NCBI GenBank assembly: GCA_964415465.1
Contig: CAYQAL010000006.1
Coordinates: 1 to 39,800, forward strand
Source: JAGOTP01 sp964415465
GTDB taxonomy: Bacteria > Patescibacteriota > Patescibacteriia > 2-12-FULL-60-25
Direction: 5' to 3'
Length of the DNA stretch: 39,800 nucleotides
The position numbers and the translations under genes were made by a program. This document shows, piece after piece, positions 7,561 through 16,130 of the stretch. How positions within the stretch are numbered: the stretch's first letter is position 1; each line of letters starts with the position of its first letter. Under the pieces are notes generated by a model. The model worked only from the letters and a program-made list of their open reading frames with translations. It searched no databases and was not told the origin of the DNA.

Positions 7561-8500
7561 AGAGAGCGGACAGAAGCTTCGCCGCGGCATGCAGCAGAAG
7601 CGACTCAGCTGGCGCAAGTGCCGGAAGGGACGAAGCCCTCATGCAGCACCGACGGAACCCTTCCACCGTTGGAAAACGGTGGGATGGTTCGAGAGAGACC
7701 GCACGCTCGATGGCTTCAGCGAATTCGCTGGGCACTGTTGCCGCACGGAGAAACGAGTGGATCGGCGGGATCCGAACGGCACGCTGCTTCAACAGGCTTC
7801 TGACCTGAATCTGCGGATGCACGGGAACCCGTCGATGTACGTATCCTCGCAACGGGTTCTCCCCCGTAACGAGTTCGTACGCGAGCATACCCAGCGAGAA
7901 CTCGTCGTGCACCGGATGCGCTTCTTGCTGGTCAGCTTGTTCTGGAGACAGGTAGTAGGCGTTCCCAAAGGCTTCGTCCTTCAGAACCACCTCCCCTTTT
8001 CTACAGGCAAGACCGAAGTCGATGAGTACGATCTCGCCGCTAGACCGTCGCATGATATTGCAGGGTGCCAGGTCGCGATGGACGTATCCATGGCGATGAA
8101 CGCGGCCGAGCACCTTTGCGAGTGGATCGATGATCTTCATGACCGCGTGAGGCGTACGGCCATAGCTCCCCCGTGTCAGATAGGAGTCGATCGTCTCGCC
8201 CTCAATCCATTCTTGGACGAAGAACGGGACATCGTTTACACACCCCTCCTCGTAGACCACGGGCACGCCCGGACCCGCAACCGCCCGCAAGACGGCGACT
8301 TCTCGTGCGAACATGGCGAGAATCGCCTCGTTCGTCGGCTTGTCGGTCCGCAAGATCTTGAGCGCACGAACGGCGCCAGTGACGCGGTGACGCGCCTTGT
8401 AGACCCTCCCAAAACTCCCTGACTCGACCGCGCTATGCGGCGAGGCCAGGATTTCGTACTCGCCGAACGATTGACCAGCGAACAAACGCTCCTTCGTCAT
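7556..8500 (-). CDS. Solitary soluble Hanks-type protein kinase
   Basis: This 314-residue Ser/Thr(/Tyr)-type kinase starts at 8500, where AAGGAGGG lies about 9 bases upstream; the longer frame to 8689 runs through the promoter and terminator and is rejected. Catalytic elements are complete: glycine loop ESGSFGRVYKA (26-36), VAIK-type K48, helix-C E67, catalytic loop H141-R-D143-L-A-P-C-N148, D161-F-G, and SPEQ at 185-188. The usual Lys two after the catalytic Asp is Ala (HRDLA, as in tyrosine kinases). The last ~95 residues complete the C-lobe and end in an Ala/Leu-rich helix. There is no transmembrane helix, PASTA or other sensor domain, so it is probably cytoplasmic. It stands alone between operons, is G+C-rich, and has its own promoter-like site. 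No phosphatase or obvious substrate is adjacent. Confidence 0.9.
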   Translation of the reverse strand: MTKERLFAGQSFGEYEILASPHSAVESGSFGRVYKARHRVTGAVRALKILRTDKPTNEAILAMFAREVAVLRAVAGPGVPVVYEEGCVNDVPFFVQEWIEGETIDSYLTRGSYGRTPHAVMKIIDPLAKVLGRVHRHGYVHRDLAPCNIMRRSSGEIVLIDFGLACRKGEVVLKDEAFGNAYYLSPEQADQQEAHPVHDEFSLGMLAYELVTGENPLRGYVHRRVPVHPQIQVRSLLKQRAVRIPPIHSFLRAATVPSEFAEAIERAVSLEPSHRFPTVEGFRRCCMRASSLPALAPAESLLLHAAAKLLSALS

Positions 8501-8535
8501 TCCTTGAACCCTCCTTACTCTCGTGGAGCAACTGG

Positions 8536-8564
8536 TCTTTAGCAGAAAAGTGGGCGCTTGTCGA
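8536..8564 (-). promoter_or_regulatory. Candidate kinase promoter
   Basis: On the minus strand TCGACA (plus 8559-8564) matches the -35 consensus at five of six positions. It is followed at 17 bases by TAAAGA (plus 8536-8541), preceded by TGC as an extended -10. The start point would fall near 8530, giving a leader of about 30 bases that includes the AGGAGG. Confidence 0.45.
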
Positions 8565-8582
8565 TGAACTGATGGCATTACA

Positions 8583-8608
8583 AAAGACCCGCCATAAGGC
8601 GGGTCTTT
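8583..8608 (-). terminator. Rho-independent terminator of the gatC-dsbA operon
   Basis: AAAGACCCGCC (8583-8593) and GGCGGGTCTTT (8598-8608) form a perfect 11-bp stem with a tetraloop 22 bases past the stop of the last DsbA-like gene. The minus-strand transcript ends in CTTTT. The flanking A and T runs also allow function on the plus strand. Confidence 0.9.
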
Positions 8609-8630
8609 GCGTACCTTTTCTTCCTTGAGC

Positions 8631-9389
8631 TTAGCGAGACGCACCAGCTGCCGTGAGCTCAGCCTTGAGCGTGGCGTATGGGACCGCACCGCTCACCAAC
8701 TTACCGTTGATGAAGGTGGCTGGAGTTCCGTTGACGCCCGCATCGTTGCCGGAAGCCATGTCGGAGTTCACCTTGGCTGCCATCTCACCGCTGTCCAAAC
8801 AGGTCTTGAAGTTCCCTTCGTTCAAACCAATTTCCTTGGCCAAACGGGAGTAGGTTTCAGCTCCAAGCGTCTGCTGGTTCTGGAAGAGCTTATCGTGCAT
8901 TTTCCAGAAGGCGTCATTCCCACCAAGTTTCGCCGCACATTCAGAGGCTTCTGCCGCTTTCTGAGCTTGTGGGTGGAAGGACAATGGGAAGTGGCGGTAG
9001 ATCAAACGAACATCATTTGGGAATTCCGTCATCATCTGCTTCAACGTTGGTTCGATCTGACCACAGAATGGACATTCAAAGTCAGAGTATTCGATCACCG
9101 TGACCTTGGCATCCTTTTTGCCAAGAATGTGATCGGTATCACTTACTTCCTTGACTGGGCCACCGACTGGAGCTGGAGGCGTGTTGTCAGCTGGCAAGGT
9201 GGTTCCTTGGCTTGGGCTTGGAGCCTGAGCCACGGCAGCGCCTGTCGCAACAGAACGGCCACTCATCATCATGCCAAAAACGAGTACTAAGGCTAGCACC
9301 GACGAAATAGCGATTCCAACGAACAATCCAAGATAAAACGTGGTCTTAGGACTTGAGTCCCACAGCCCCTGATTTTTCGATTGATCCAT
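8631..9389 (-). CDS. Membrane-anchored DsbA-like thiol oxidoreductase (CPFC)
   Basis: This 252-residue protein has one N-terminal membrane helix (about 17-42), then a Pro/Ala/Thr-rich linker to about 78, then a thioredoxin-fold domain of the DsbA/BdbD type. The active site is C106-P-F-C109 (YSDFECPFCGQ) and the cis-proline loop is NGTPATFI near residue 222. The helical insertion expected of DsbA is present (AEASECAAKLGGNDAFWKMHD). The role is to introduce disulfides into exported proteins on the outer face of the membrane; its reoxidation is the likely job of the VKOR at 38205-38744. It is the last gene of the operon, 60 bases after its paralogue, and the terminator at 8583-8608 follows. Confidence 0.9.
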   Translation of the reverse strand: MDQSKNQGLWDSSPKTTFYLGLFVGIAISSVLALVLVFGMMMSGRSVATGAAVAQAPSPSQGTTLPADNTPPAPVGGPVKEVSDTDHILGKKDAKVTVIEYSDFECPFCGQIEPTLKQMMTEFPNDVRLIYRHFPLSFHPQAQKAAEASECAAKLGGNDAFWKMHDKLFQNQQTLGAETYSRLAKEIGLNEGNFKTCLDSGEMAAKVNSDMASGNDAGVNGTPATFINGKLVSGAVPYATLKAELTAAGASR

Positions 9390-9449
9390 AGAAAGATCTC
9401 AAAGTTCAGATCGTAAAGAGTGAGTAAGCACGAGAAGTATACGAGAGCG

Positions 9450-10127
9450 TCAATTGGTTGTCGAGGCAGAAGTAAGGGCCGCGTCCAAGGTCGTCTTCCA
9501 ATCTGGGTAGGCCATCGCAAACTGACGGCGCTGATTTACAAAGAACGTTGGGGTTGCGTTTACTTGGTTCGAGAACCCTTCTCGAATGTTGGCGGCAACC
9601 AAGCCATCCTGCGCCTTCTGTTCAACACACGTCTTGAATTGATCCTGGTTCAACCCGGCGATATTCTTGGCCAAATTCACGAAGGCTTCTGTCTTGTTCG
9701 ACGCACTCACCCAGCCACGTGTCTGGAAGAGCTGGTCCTGATATTCCCAGAATTTACCTTGAACCTGCGCACAACGGGCCGCATTCGCCGAAGGACGAGC
9801 CACTGGATGAATCGTTTCTAAGGGGAAGTCTTTCCAGACAAAGCGCACACGGTCTTTATAGGCTGCCATTACCTGCTTCATGATTGGGTGCGAAGCGGCA
9901 CAGGCTGGACACTCGAAGTCCTCGTACATATGAACGGTCACTGCCGCATCCGTTGGACCAACGGCTGGGTCTGCACTATCTGAGAACACAACATTCTCAT
10001 TTCCGGAACCTGGGGCATCAGAAGGGACACGTGTAAGCAAAAACACCAAACCAGCAAACAAGGCGATTGTGACAGCGATTATGCCGACGACAATTCCTGT
10101 GTTGTTATTGGAAGAAGATGAGTTCAT
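9450..10127 (-). CDS. Membrane-anchored DsbA-like thiol oxidoreductase (CPAC)
   Basis: A 225-residue paralogue of the next gene. The start MNSSSSNNNTG at 10127 overlaps the lgt stop by four bases (ATGA), so the two are coupled. A membrane helix spans about residues 11-32, then a short linker, then the thioredoxin-fold domain with C73-P-A-C76 (YEDFECPACAAS) and the cis-proline loop NATPTFFV. An extra cysteine pair lies in the helical insertion region (ARCAQVQG and FKTCVEQK). The different CxxC dipeptide from its neighbour (PA versus PF) suggests different redox potentials, perhaps one oxidant and one isomerase or dedicated partner. The domain is predicted to lie outside the membrane. Confidence 0.9.
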   Translation of the reverse strand: MNSSSSNNNTGIVVGIIAVTIALFAGLVFLLTRVPSDAPGSGNENVVFSDSADPAVGPTDAAVTVHMYEDFECPACAASHPIMKQVMAAYKDRVRFVWKDFPLETIHPVARPSANAARCAQVQGKFWEYQDQLFQTRGWVSASNKTEAFVNLAKNIAGLNQDQFKTCVEQKAQDGLVAANIREGFSNQVNATPTFFVNQRRQFAMAYPDWKTTLDAALTSASTTN

Positions 10128-10879
10128 GACTTGGAGGATATCATGGGTGAAGAGCGAGAGACACACCAAATGCCTATCGCAAGGAGCGGAAGTGCCAGAT
10201 ACTGCGTCGGGGTAAACCCAAGGTACCGAACATCCTCCACACGGAGGAAATCTAAGCAAATGCGCGTGATCCCTTCAATGAGAAGATAGACGCCAAACCA
10301 AAAGCCGGGCTTACGTGGCTTTCGGTTGAGCCAGAGAAAGAGTAAACCCGTCGCGAACCCAATCAACGAAAGATAGAGCCCGAGATCATGTCGAACTTGG
10401 CCATCTGGATAACGAACTCCGAGGATGAAATGCGTAAGCGTCCCGGGATGATCGTGAATCAAAAAACAACCGATTCGCCCGACGCCACAGCCCCACGGCA
10501 ACCCCCAGATCAAAACATCGGCGTATTCAAAGAAGTTGAGCTTCTGTCGATAGACCGTCCAGGCGAACACGACCGCCGCCCCAATAAACCCTCCAAAGAT
10601 AGCGTACCCAGGCGTGCGAGGATCCAGTGCTTCTAACGGATGCGCCAGATAATAGCCCGGATTATACGCCAGCACATGAAAGAGGCGTGACCCGACAAAC
10701 GCCGCGATAAAAATCCAAAACGCGAGATCGAGCACAATTTTTGCGTCGAGCCCTCTTTGCTTCGCTCGTCGCCAAGCGACATACGTTCCAAGTCCGTAGC
10801 CAAGCGCCACGAGTGTCCCCCACACTTGAAACGACAGACCAAACAACGGAAAGGTGGTCGCGCCTACGTAGAGCAACAT
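10124..10879 (-). CDS. lgt: Prolipoprotein diacylglyceryl transferase
   Basis: Transfers diacylglycerol from phosphatidylglycerol to the lipobox cysteine of prolipoproteins in the membrane. It has 251 residues with about seven hydrophobic segments, a normal length. Family landmarks are FWIFIAAFVGSRLFHV, GYAIFGGFIGA and the Lgt signature region PWGCGVGRIGCFLIHDHPG, where the arginine of GRIGCF corresponds to the essential Lgt arginine. The usual GRxGNFxNxE is altered to GRIGCFLIHDH, so the motif is divergent. DFLRVEDVRYLGFTPTQYL near residue 215 matches the conserved C-terminal segment. It starts 2 bases after the HEPN-like gene and overlaps the next dsbA-like gene. Possible clients include the lipobox protein at 30627-31085. 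Confidence 0.9.
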   Translation of the reverse strand: MLLYVGATTFPLFGLSFQVWGTLVALGYGLGTYVAWRRAKQRGLDAKIVLDLAFWIFIAAFVGSRLFHVLAYNPGYYLAHPLEALDPRTPGYAIFGGFIGAAVVFAWTVYRQKLNFFEYADVLIWGLPWGCGVGRIGCFLIHDHPGTLTHFILGVRYPDGQVRHDLGLYLSLIGFATGLLFLWLNRKPRKPGFWFGVYLLIEGITRICLDFLRVEDVRYLGFTPTQYLALPLLAIGIWCVSRSSPMISSKS

Positions 10880-10881
10880 AG

Positions 10882-11376
10882 TTAGAGCACGTGTAATTCA
10901 CGGAGCGCTTGTTTAAAATCCCCCAGCGTTTCTCGGACGTCTCGATCGCGCAATTCATAGTCCGTCTCATGCACGAGGCGGTTGCGGACCCGATGCGCCG
11001 TCCAGACCTCACGAATCGCTGGATACTTGTAACCAGCCGCCTTGAGCCGCTCCCCCATCGTGTCCCCCGGGAAACGCATCGACTTCAAGACGGTATCGAG
11101 AAGCTTATCCGCCTCAATCACGGCCATCTTGCCGCCAAGCCGCCCCTGTTTGGCTGAATGCTCGATCTGTTCCCACAAGGCTTTCACCTTTTGAGTTGAG
11201 ATCCCTTCGAGCTCTGGTTTTTTAAACGTGCGCAAGAACCAAAAGAGCAGCGCCACCCCCACCAACATGCCTACGATAATCCCTACCATCGTCAGAACCG
11301 AATCAGCCGAGGCAGAGCTCGTTGGAACAGGCGCTTGTGCTAGATTTGTCGGTTGAAGAACGATTTGCAGGATCAT
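10882..11376 (-). CDS. Membrane-anchored HEPN-like protein
   Basis: I do not recognise a named family. The protein has 164 residues, with a single membrane helix at about 27-49 after a short Ala/Pro/Ser-rich N-terminus. A charged helical cytoplasmic domain follows (about 60-164). That domain ends with AHRVRNRLVHETDYEL: R131-N-R-L-V-H136 fits the HEPN ribonuclease motif (R, polar residue, three residues, H), within two long helices as expected of HEPN folds. HEPN proteins are often RNases in toxin-antitoxin, abortive-infection or RNA-processing settings, but catalytically silent ones exist. The start overlaps the gatA stop by ATGA and lgt follows after 2 bases, so it is a fixed operon member rather than a mobile toxin. 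Function unknown; no antitoxin partner is adjacent. Confidence 0.75.
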   Translation of the reverse strand: MILQIVLQPTNLAQAPVPTSSASADSVLTMVGIIVGMLVGVALLFWFLRTFKKPELEGISTQKVKALWEQIEHSAKQGRLGGKMAVIEADKLLDTVLKSMRFPGDTMGERLKAAGYKYPAIREVWTAHRVRNRLVHETDYELRDRDVRETLGDFKQALRELHVL

Positions 11377-12800
11377 GAGAGTTGTTCAAAAGCGTGTGCG
11401 GCCGTAAGAACAAGATCATCCCCCATCTGCGGACCAGTGAGCTGCATCCCCACGGGCAATCCATCGCTCATGCCGCACGGAATCGAAATCGCCGGGAGCC
11501 CCGCTACACTCACCGACACCGTAAAGACATCTTGCAGGTACATTGCCAGTGGGTCAGCCGTTTTTTCGCCAATCTTGTAGGCAACGCTGGGCGAGGTGGG
11601 TGTGAGAAGCAAATCCACCTGCTCAAACGCTTTGGCGTAGGCATGGCGAATTTCGGCCTGCACCTGACGCGCTTTCACATAATAGGCATCATAGTACCCT
11701 TTCGAGAGCGCATACGTTCCAATCAAGATACGACGACGAACCTCGTCTCCTAAGCCCTTCGTACGCGAATCTAAGTAGACGTCCAAGAGCTGGTCTTGCT
11801 TTGAGCGATTCCCATAACGGATCCCGTCAAACCGACCCATATTCGAAGACACCTCACACGGCATCAAAACGTAATACACCGAGAGCGCTTCATCCATGTA
11901 CGGAATATCCACTTCGACAAACTCAACTCCACGCGCTGCATAGCGCTTCATCGCCGCCTCAAGTGCCGTTTTCACACCCGGCTCGATCCCTCCCAGCTTC
12001 CAGGCTTGTTTTGGTAACCCGATCTTGATCGTGTCTAAGCCCTCTGCCGGATCAAACGTCAGCGGCTGCGTTGGACGCGTGGTTTGATCATGCGTGTCAT
12101 GCCCTTGAATAATCTCAAACATGAGCGCCGCATCTTCCACCGTCTTGGTCATCGGACCAACTTGATCAAGCGAAGATGCCATCGCGATCGCTCCGTAGCG
12201 GGAGACGCGACCATAGGTCGGTTTGAATCCAACGATGCCACAGAACGAGGCAGGCAAACGCACCGAGCCTCCCGTATCCGTCCCGAGCGAGCCAATACAG
12301 AGGTCTGCAGCCACCGCTGCCCCACTTCCTCCGGATGATCCACCAGCCACACGCTCCCAATCCAACGGATTCTTGGTTGGACCATAGGCGGAATTCTCCG
12401 TTGATCCCCCCATCCCAAATTCATCGAGGTTGGTTTTTCCAATGATAACCGCCCCCGCCTCACGTAGTTTCGTGATCACTGTCGCGTCGTACGGCGCGAT
12501 GTACTTAGACAAAATCGCCGACCCACCCGTTGTACGCGTGCCCTTGGTCAACAAGTTATCCTTCACCGCGACCGGAATCCCATCCAAGACGCTCAATCGT
12601 TCTCCACGTGAACGGCGCTCATCTGATGCCTTCGCCGCCGCCTCGGCTTCTTCTGGCATGAACGTGAGATACGCGTTCAAGTCTTCGTTCTTCGCCTCAG
12701 CTCGTTCCAGATACTCTTTTACAAGCTCTTGAGACGAGAACGTTCGCGCGTCGAGCGCTTCGGCGGCTGTTTTGATGGTGAGATTCTCTAGACGTGACAT
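11373..12800 (-). CDS. gatA: Aspartyl/glutamyl-tRNA amidotransferase subunit A
   Basis: The amidase subunit of the GatCAB complex, which turns Glu-tRNAGln (and often Asp-tRNAAsn) into the amidated forms by releasing ammonia from glutamine. It has 475 residues, normal for GatA. The Ser-cisSer-Lys triad is visible: K80 in VAVKDN, S155 in VAGGSSGGSG and S179 in GTDTGGSVRLPASFCG. It follows gatC by 6 bases, and the HEPN-like gene overlaps its stop. No gatB is in the window, so the third subunit must be encoded elsewhere. The presence of GatCA suggests indirect Gln-tRNA synthesis in this organism. Confidence 0.97.
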   Translation of the reverse strand: MSRLENLTIKTAAEALDARTFSSQELVKEYLERAEAKNEDLNAYLTFMPEEAEAAAKASDERRSRGERLSVLDGIPVAVKDNLLTKGTRTTGGSAILSKYIAPYDATVITKLREAGAVIIGKTNLDEFGMGGSTENSAYGPTKNPLDWERVAGGSSGGSGAAVAADLCIGSLGTDTGGSVRLPASFCGIVGFKPTYGRVSRYGAIAMASSLDQVGPMTKTVEDAALMFEIIQGHDTHDQTTRPTQPLTFDPAEGLDTIKIGLPKQAWKLGGIEPGVKTALEAAMKRYAARGVEFVEVDIPYMDEALSVYYVLMPCEVSSNMGRFDGIRYGNRSKQDQLLDVYLDSRTKGLGDEVRRRILIGTYALSKGYYDAYYVKARQVQAEIRHAYAKAFEQVDLLLTPTSPSVAYKIGEKTADPLAMYLQDVFTVSVSVAGLPAISIPCGMSDGLPVGMQLTGPQMGDDLVLTAAHAFEQLS

Positions 12801-12806
12801 AACAAA

Positions 12807-13106
12807 TTAATCCTTTGGTTTTTCAAAGACACCCGGCACACGCAGGAGAACATCCGCGCGATCAGGGAAAGCCGACTGAAGCGCCTGGAGCAGATCTTGA
12901 GAAGAGGGCGCCGGGACGTCGGCCCGAACAACAGCTGTCTTCTCCGCCTCTTCTTCATGAGCCGACCCCAACTTCACCGCCTGGAGCCGTCCAACATAAT
13001 TCAAAATTTCATCGAGCTGACCTTGGAAGAGCTCCAGTTTTTCCTCCTCAATCGAAATTCTGGCTAACTTTGCCAGGTGCAGCAATTCATCCCGAGTCAA
13101 TGACAT
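12807..13106 (-). CDS. gatC: Aspartyl/glutamyl-tRNA amidotransferase subunit C
   Basis: This small 99-residue subunit stabilises the GatA-GatB pair. The family pattern is clear: an N-terminal helix LTRDELLHLAKLARISIEEEKLELFQGQLDEILNYV split over two segments, then the extended segment with VVRADVP and the C-terminal FPDRADVLLRVPGVF that wraps around GatA. It is the first gene of the minus-strand operon and diverges from the VanW gene, with 97 bases between the starts. I see no strong promoter in that interval, and no clear Shine-Dalgarno before its ATG. Confidence 0.95.
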   Translation of the reverse strand: MSLTRDELLHLAKLARISIEEEKLELFQGQLDEILNYVGRLQAVKLGSAHEEEAEKTAVVRADVPAPSSQDLLQALQSAFPDRADVLLRVPGVFEKPKD

Positions 13107-13203
13107 ATGGAACTACGGTATCGTATTGCCCATCGAAAGGCCAGTCTGTAGCTGTAATCTTTGGCTGAGTGCGACGTTACAAGGCCTAGTCTTTATATTT
13201 CTT

Positions 13204-14034
13204 ATGCCACGCCGCACACTCTCGAGCGTTCACCCAGTTTTTTATACGCTCGCTGTCACCCGAAAACAATTAGCTCGTCGTCTGGTGTGGCAGCTCGCCA
13301 AACGTCGTTTTGCAACCGAACGCCGCGGTCAATCGCTTGAGTATCGCGTCACTTCCCACCAGTCACTTCTGATCCGTAAGCTCGGCACGGTCGACCTGCG
13401 TCTTCAATATAATAAAGTCCACAATCTTGGATTGGCGATTCGCGAAATCGATGGCGTCGTCATCAAACCCGGCCAAACCTTGTCGCTCTGGCGCCTCATC
13501 GGACCAGCCACCAAAGAACGTGGCTATCTCGAAGGACTGATCCTTTCCAATGGCGAATCAAAGGTCGGCGTTGGGGGCGGTCTTTGCCAGCTCGCAAACC
13601 TTGTTTACTGGATGGCGCTTCATTCACCTCTTGAAGTTACCGAACGCCATCATCACAGTTTTGACCTTTTCCCCGACTCTGGTCGAACCGTTCCGTTTGG
13701 AACGGGTGCTGCGCTGTTCTACAACTACATGGATCTCCAGATCCACAATCCAACACAGACAACCTTTCAACTCCACCTCTGGCTCACAGAGGATCATCTA
13801 AAAGGAGAAATCCGCGCTGACCAAAAACCAACGCACTCTTTTTCGATTCTCGAAAAAGATCATCACTATCTCACGGATGGCACGTACAACTACCGTGCCA
13901 ACGAAATCTGGCGTCAGACCCGAAGCCGCGAGACAGGTGTCGTCCTTGATGAATCGCTTCTCTACAAGAATCGATCACTAATGAAATATCAGCCACCCGT
14001 AGATGCCATCATTCAATCACTGAAGACTTCATAG
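13204..14034 (+). CDS. VanW-family protein
   Basis: A 276-residue protein of the VanW family, found in some vancomycin-resistance clusters and widely in envelope loci, with no proven biochemical role. The conserved core is visible at about residues 85-160: IKPGQTLSLWRLIGPATKERGY split as usual, GVGGGLCQLANLVYWMAL, then ERHHHSFDLFPDSGRTVPFGTGAALFYNYMDL, the family hallmark. The start is ATG 13204 (MPRRTLSSV); the frame upstream to 13126 has no supporting signal. No signal peptide is evident in the first 30 basic residues (LARRLVWQLAKRRF), so location is uncertain. It stands alone and ends 5 bases from the convergent ligA stop, without a visible terminator. Confidence 0.88.
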   Translation: MPRRTLSSVHPVFYTLAVTRKQLARRLVWQLAKRRFATERRGQSLEYRVTSHQSLLIRKLGTVDLRLQYNKVHNLGLAIREIDGVVIKPGQTLSLWRLIGPATKERGYLEGLILSNGESKVGVGGGLCQLANLVYWMALHSPLEVTERHHHSFDLFPDSGRTVPFGTGAALFYNYMDLQIHNPTQTTFQLHLWLTEDHLKGEIRADQKPTHSFSILEKDHHYLTDGTYNYRANEIWRQTRSRETGVVLDESLLYKNRSLMKYQPPVDAIIQSLKTS

Positions 14035-14039
14035 AGGAG

Positions 14040-16118
14040 TTATACCTGCAGTTTTTTCAAAAACGCGTCCTCATCAAGAATCGTCACTCCAAGCTTCTGC
14101 GCTTTTTCATATTTCGAACCTGGTTCCGCTCCAACGACAACAAATGACGTCTTTTTAGAGACACTCTCACTCACCTCTCCGCCTAAGGCGCGAATTCGCT
14201 CCTTTGCTTCTTCACGTCCGATTGATTCAAGCGAACCCGTCAGCACCCAAGTCGTTCCGGAGAGCGGAAGATTCGCACGATCTTGTACAACCGCCTTTTG
14301 CGGCGTTACGTGTTCCAACAAATGATCCAAACGCGCTTTTTCCTGAGGATCACGAAGGAATTCCACAATCGCTTCGGCTACCACTTCCCCAATCCCATCG
14401 ATCTGCATCAGCGCTTCGTGATCAGCCGCTCGGAACGCTTCGATCGAGCCAAACGCACGTGCCAGATCATTCGCCGTTTCCGCGCCAACGTGGCGGATCC
14501 CAAGTCCCATCAAGAAACGCTCGAGGGGCGGCTCACGGTGCGCTTGAATTTCGGCCACTAACTTCTTCGCAGACAACTCGGCGAAGCCTTCTAATGGCTC
14601 AAGATCACCCGGCGTAAGCTCATAGAGATCGGCCGGTTCACGCGCGAGGCCCTCCTGCAGCAACTGTTCAACGATCTTGTCGCCCAAGCCGCGAATATCA
14701 AGGGCGGTGCGACTCGCAAAGTGAAGAAGGCGTGCCGTCTCTTGCGCGAAGCAGTTTTTATTAGGACACACCACGGCCACCTCGCCTTCACGTCGCACAA
14801 CTTCCGTGCCACACATCGGACAGGTTTTTGGCATGCGGAAGGCTTTTTCTTTTCCCGTACGGAGCTTTGGCAATACCTCGATCACTTTTGGAATGATATC
14901 GCCGGCTTTTTCTACGATCACCGTATCGCCGATCTTGAGTCCAAGACGTTCAATTTCATCTTCGTTATGGAGACTGGCGTGAGTAACGGTTGTTCCAGCG
15001 AGCGTCACCGGGTCCATAACCGCAACAGGCGTGAGCGCTCCCGTTCGTCCCACCGAAACGCGGATTTCACGCACGATCGTTGTCCCCTGTTCAGCTGCGT
15101 ACTTCCAGGCCATCGCGCCACGCGGTGTTTTTCCTACGACACCCAAACGTTCAAACAACAGATCATTATTGATATTCACGACGATGCCATCGATTTGGAA
15201 GGGCAACGTGTCGCGCTTTTTTCCGATCTCTTCCATGAAGCACTCAACGTCGTCGATCGTGGCACAGGCTCGCGTTAACGGATTCCCTGGAATACCGAAT
15301 AAGCCCATCAGCGCATGTGCCTGTTCATGGGTTGCGAGACCAAACGCTCCAAATAAATGCCAGCCGCTGAACGAGAGACCGCGCTCGGCAGCGAGCTTGG
15401 GATCAAGCTGGCGAACTCCTCCAGCCGCCGCATTTCGCGGATTCGCAAATGGCTCTTCGCCACGAGCCAGCTGGAGCTTATTGAGCTTTTCCAACTGTTT
15501 ACGCAATAAATAGATCTCCCCACGCAGCTCAACTCGGCCACGGAACTGCTGTTTGATAAGCGTCTTTAAGGCAGCCGGATCCTGTACATGATAGGTTTTT
15601 GCAAAGTGATCGACTTCTTTGTCTGTTGGGAGACGCAAACAGAGCGGAAGCGACTCAATCGTTCGAATATTGTGCGTCACATCTTCGCCAACTCGCCCAT
15701 CCCCACGAGTTGCCGCATAGCGCAGCTTGCCATCTTCGTAGACGATTGAAACGGCGAGACCATCCAGCTTTACTTCGGCAAAAAAATCAAAGCTCGCCCC
15801 TGGCTCAAGGCGCTTCAGACGTTCCAACCATTCATCCGCCTCTTGTCGGTTAAAGACGTCTTCGAGCGAACGCATTGGCACCTGATGCGCAACCTTCACG
15901 AAGCCTTCAAGTGGTTTACCCGCTACACGTTGCGTAGGAGAATCAGGCGTCACCAAATCCGGGTATTCTTGCTCTAACTTGAAAAGCTCATGCTTCAAGG
16001 AATCAAGCGCTGCTTCGCTAATCGAAAGTGCATCTAGCACATGGTACTCGTACCGGTACTTGTCGATCTCCTGACGGAGAACGACCACCCTCTTCGCAGC
16101 TTCAGCATGACTCAACAT
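14040..16118 (-). CDS. ligA: NAD-dependent DNA ligase
   Basis: Seals nicks in replication and repair using NAD+. It has 692 residues with the full LigA order. The N-terminal Ia domain contains YRYEYHVLD. The adenylation domain has catalytic K117 in AEVKLDG. The OB domain is followed by a four-Cys zinc finger (CPMCGTEV and CPNKNCFAQ, near 400-425), then a helix-hairpin-helix region (LEGFAELSAKKLVAEI, LGIRHVGAETA, IDGIGEVVAEAI). A C-terminal BRCT domain runs from about 610 to the end (LPLSGTTWVLTGSLESIGREEA, VVVGAEPGSKYEKA). Single gene, apparently monocistronic. The region upstream of its start carries a 30-base tandem repeat. Confidence 0.98.
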   Translation of the reverse strand: MLSHAEAAKRVVVLRQEIDKYRYEYHVLDALSISEAALDSLKHELFKLEQEYPDLVTPDSPTQRVAGKPLEGFVKVAHQVPMRSLEDVFNRQEADEWLERLKRLEPGASFDFFAEVKLDGLAVSIVYEDGKLRYAATRGDGRVGEDVTHNIRTIESLPLCLRLPTDKEVDHFAKTYHVQDPAALKTLIKQQFRGRVELRGEIYLLRKQLEKLNKLQLARGEEPFANPRNAAAGGVRQLDPKLAAERGLSFSGWHLFGAFGLATHEQAHALMGLFGIPGNPLTRACATIDDVECFMEEIGKKRDTLPFQIDGIVVNINNDLLFERLGVVGKTPRGAMAWKYAAEQGTTIVREIRVSVGRTGALTPVAVMDPVTLAGTTVTHASLHNEDEIERLGLKIGDTVIVEKAGDIIPKVIEVLPKLRTGKEKAFRMPKTCPMCGTEVVRREGEVAVVCPNKNCFAQETARLLHFASRTALDIRGLGDKIVEQLLQEGLAREPADLYELTPGDLEPLEGFAELSAKKLVAEIQAHREPPLERFLMGLGIRHVGAETANDLARAFGSIEAFRAADHEALMQIDGIGEVVAEAIVEFLRDPQEKARLDHLLEHVTPQKAVVQDRANLPLSGTTWVLTGSLESIGREEAKERIRALGGEVSESVSKKTSFVVVGAEPGSKYEKAQKLGVTILDEDAFLKKLQV

Positions 16119-16130
16119 ATTCGAAGAAAA

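Noticed and set aside
7589..8422. 277-residue open frame on the plus strand through the kinase
   Set aside because: It is the mirror of a G+C-rich gene. The minus strand has complete kinase motifs and an AGGAGG; the plus frame has neither recognisable motifs nor signals.
12215..12240. Sequence like a tRNA T-arm (GGTTTGAATCC)
   Set aside because: It lies inside gatA, and no acceptor or anticodon stems can be formed around it. I found no tRNA or rRNA gene in the window.
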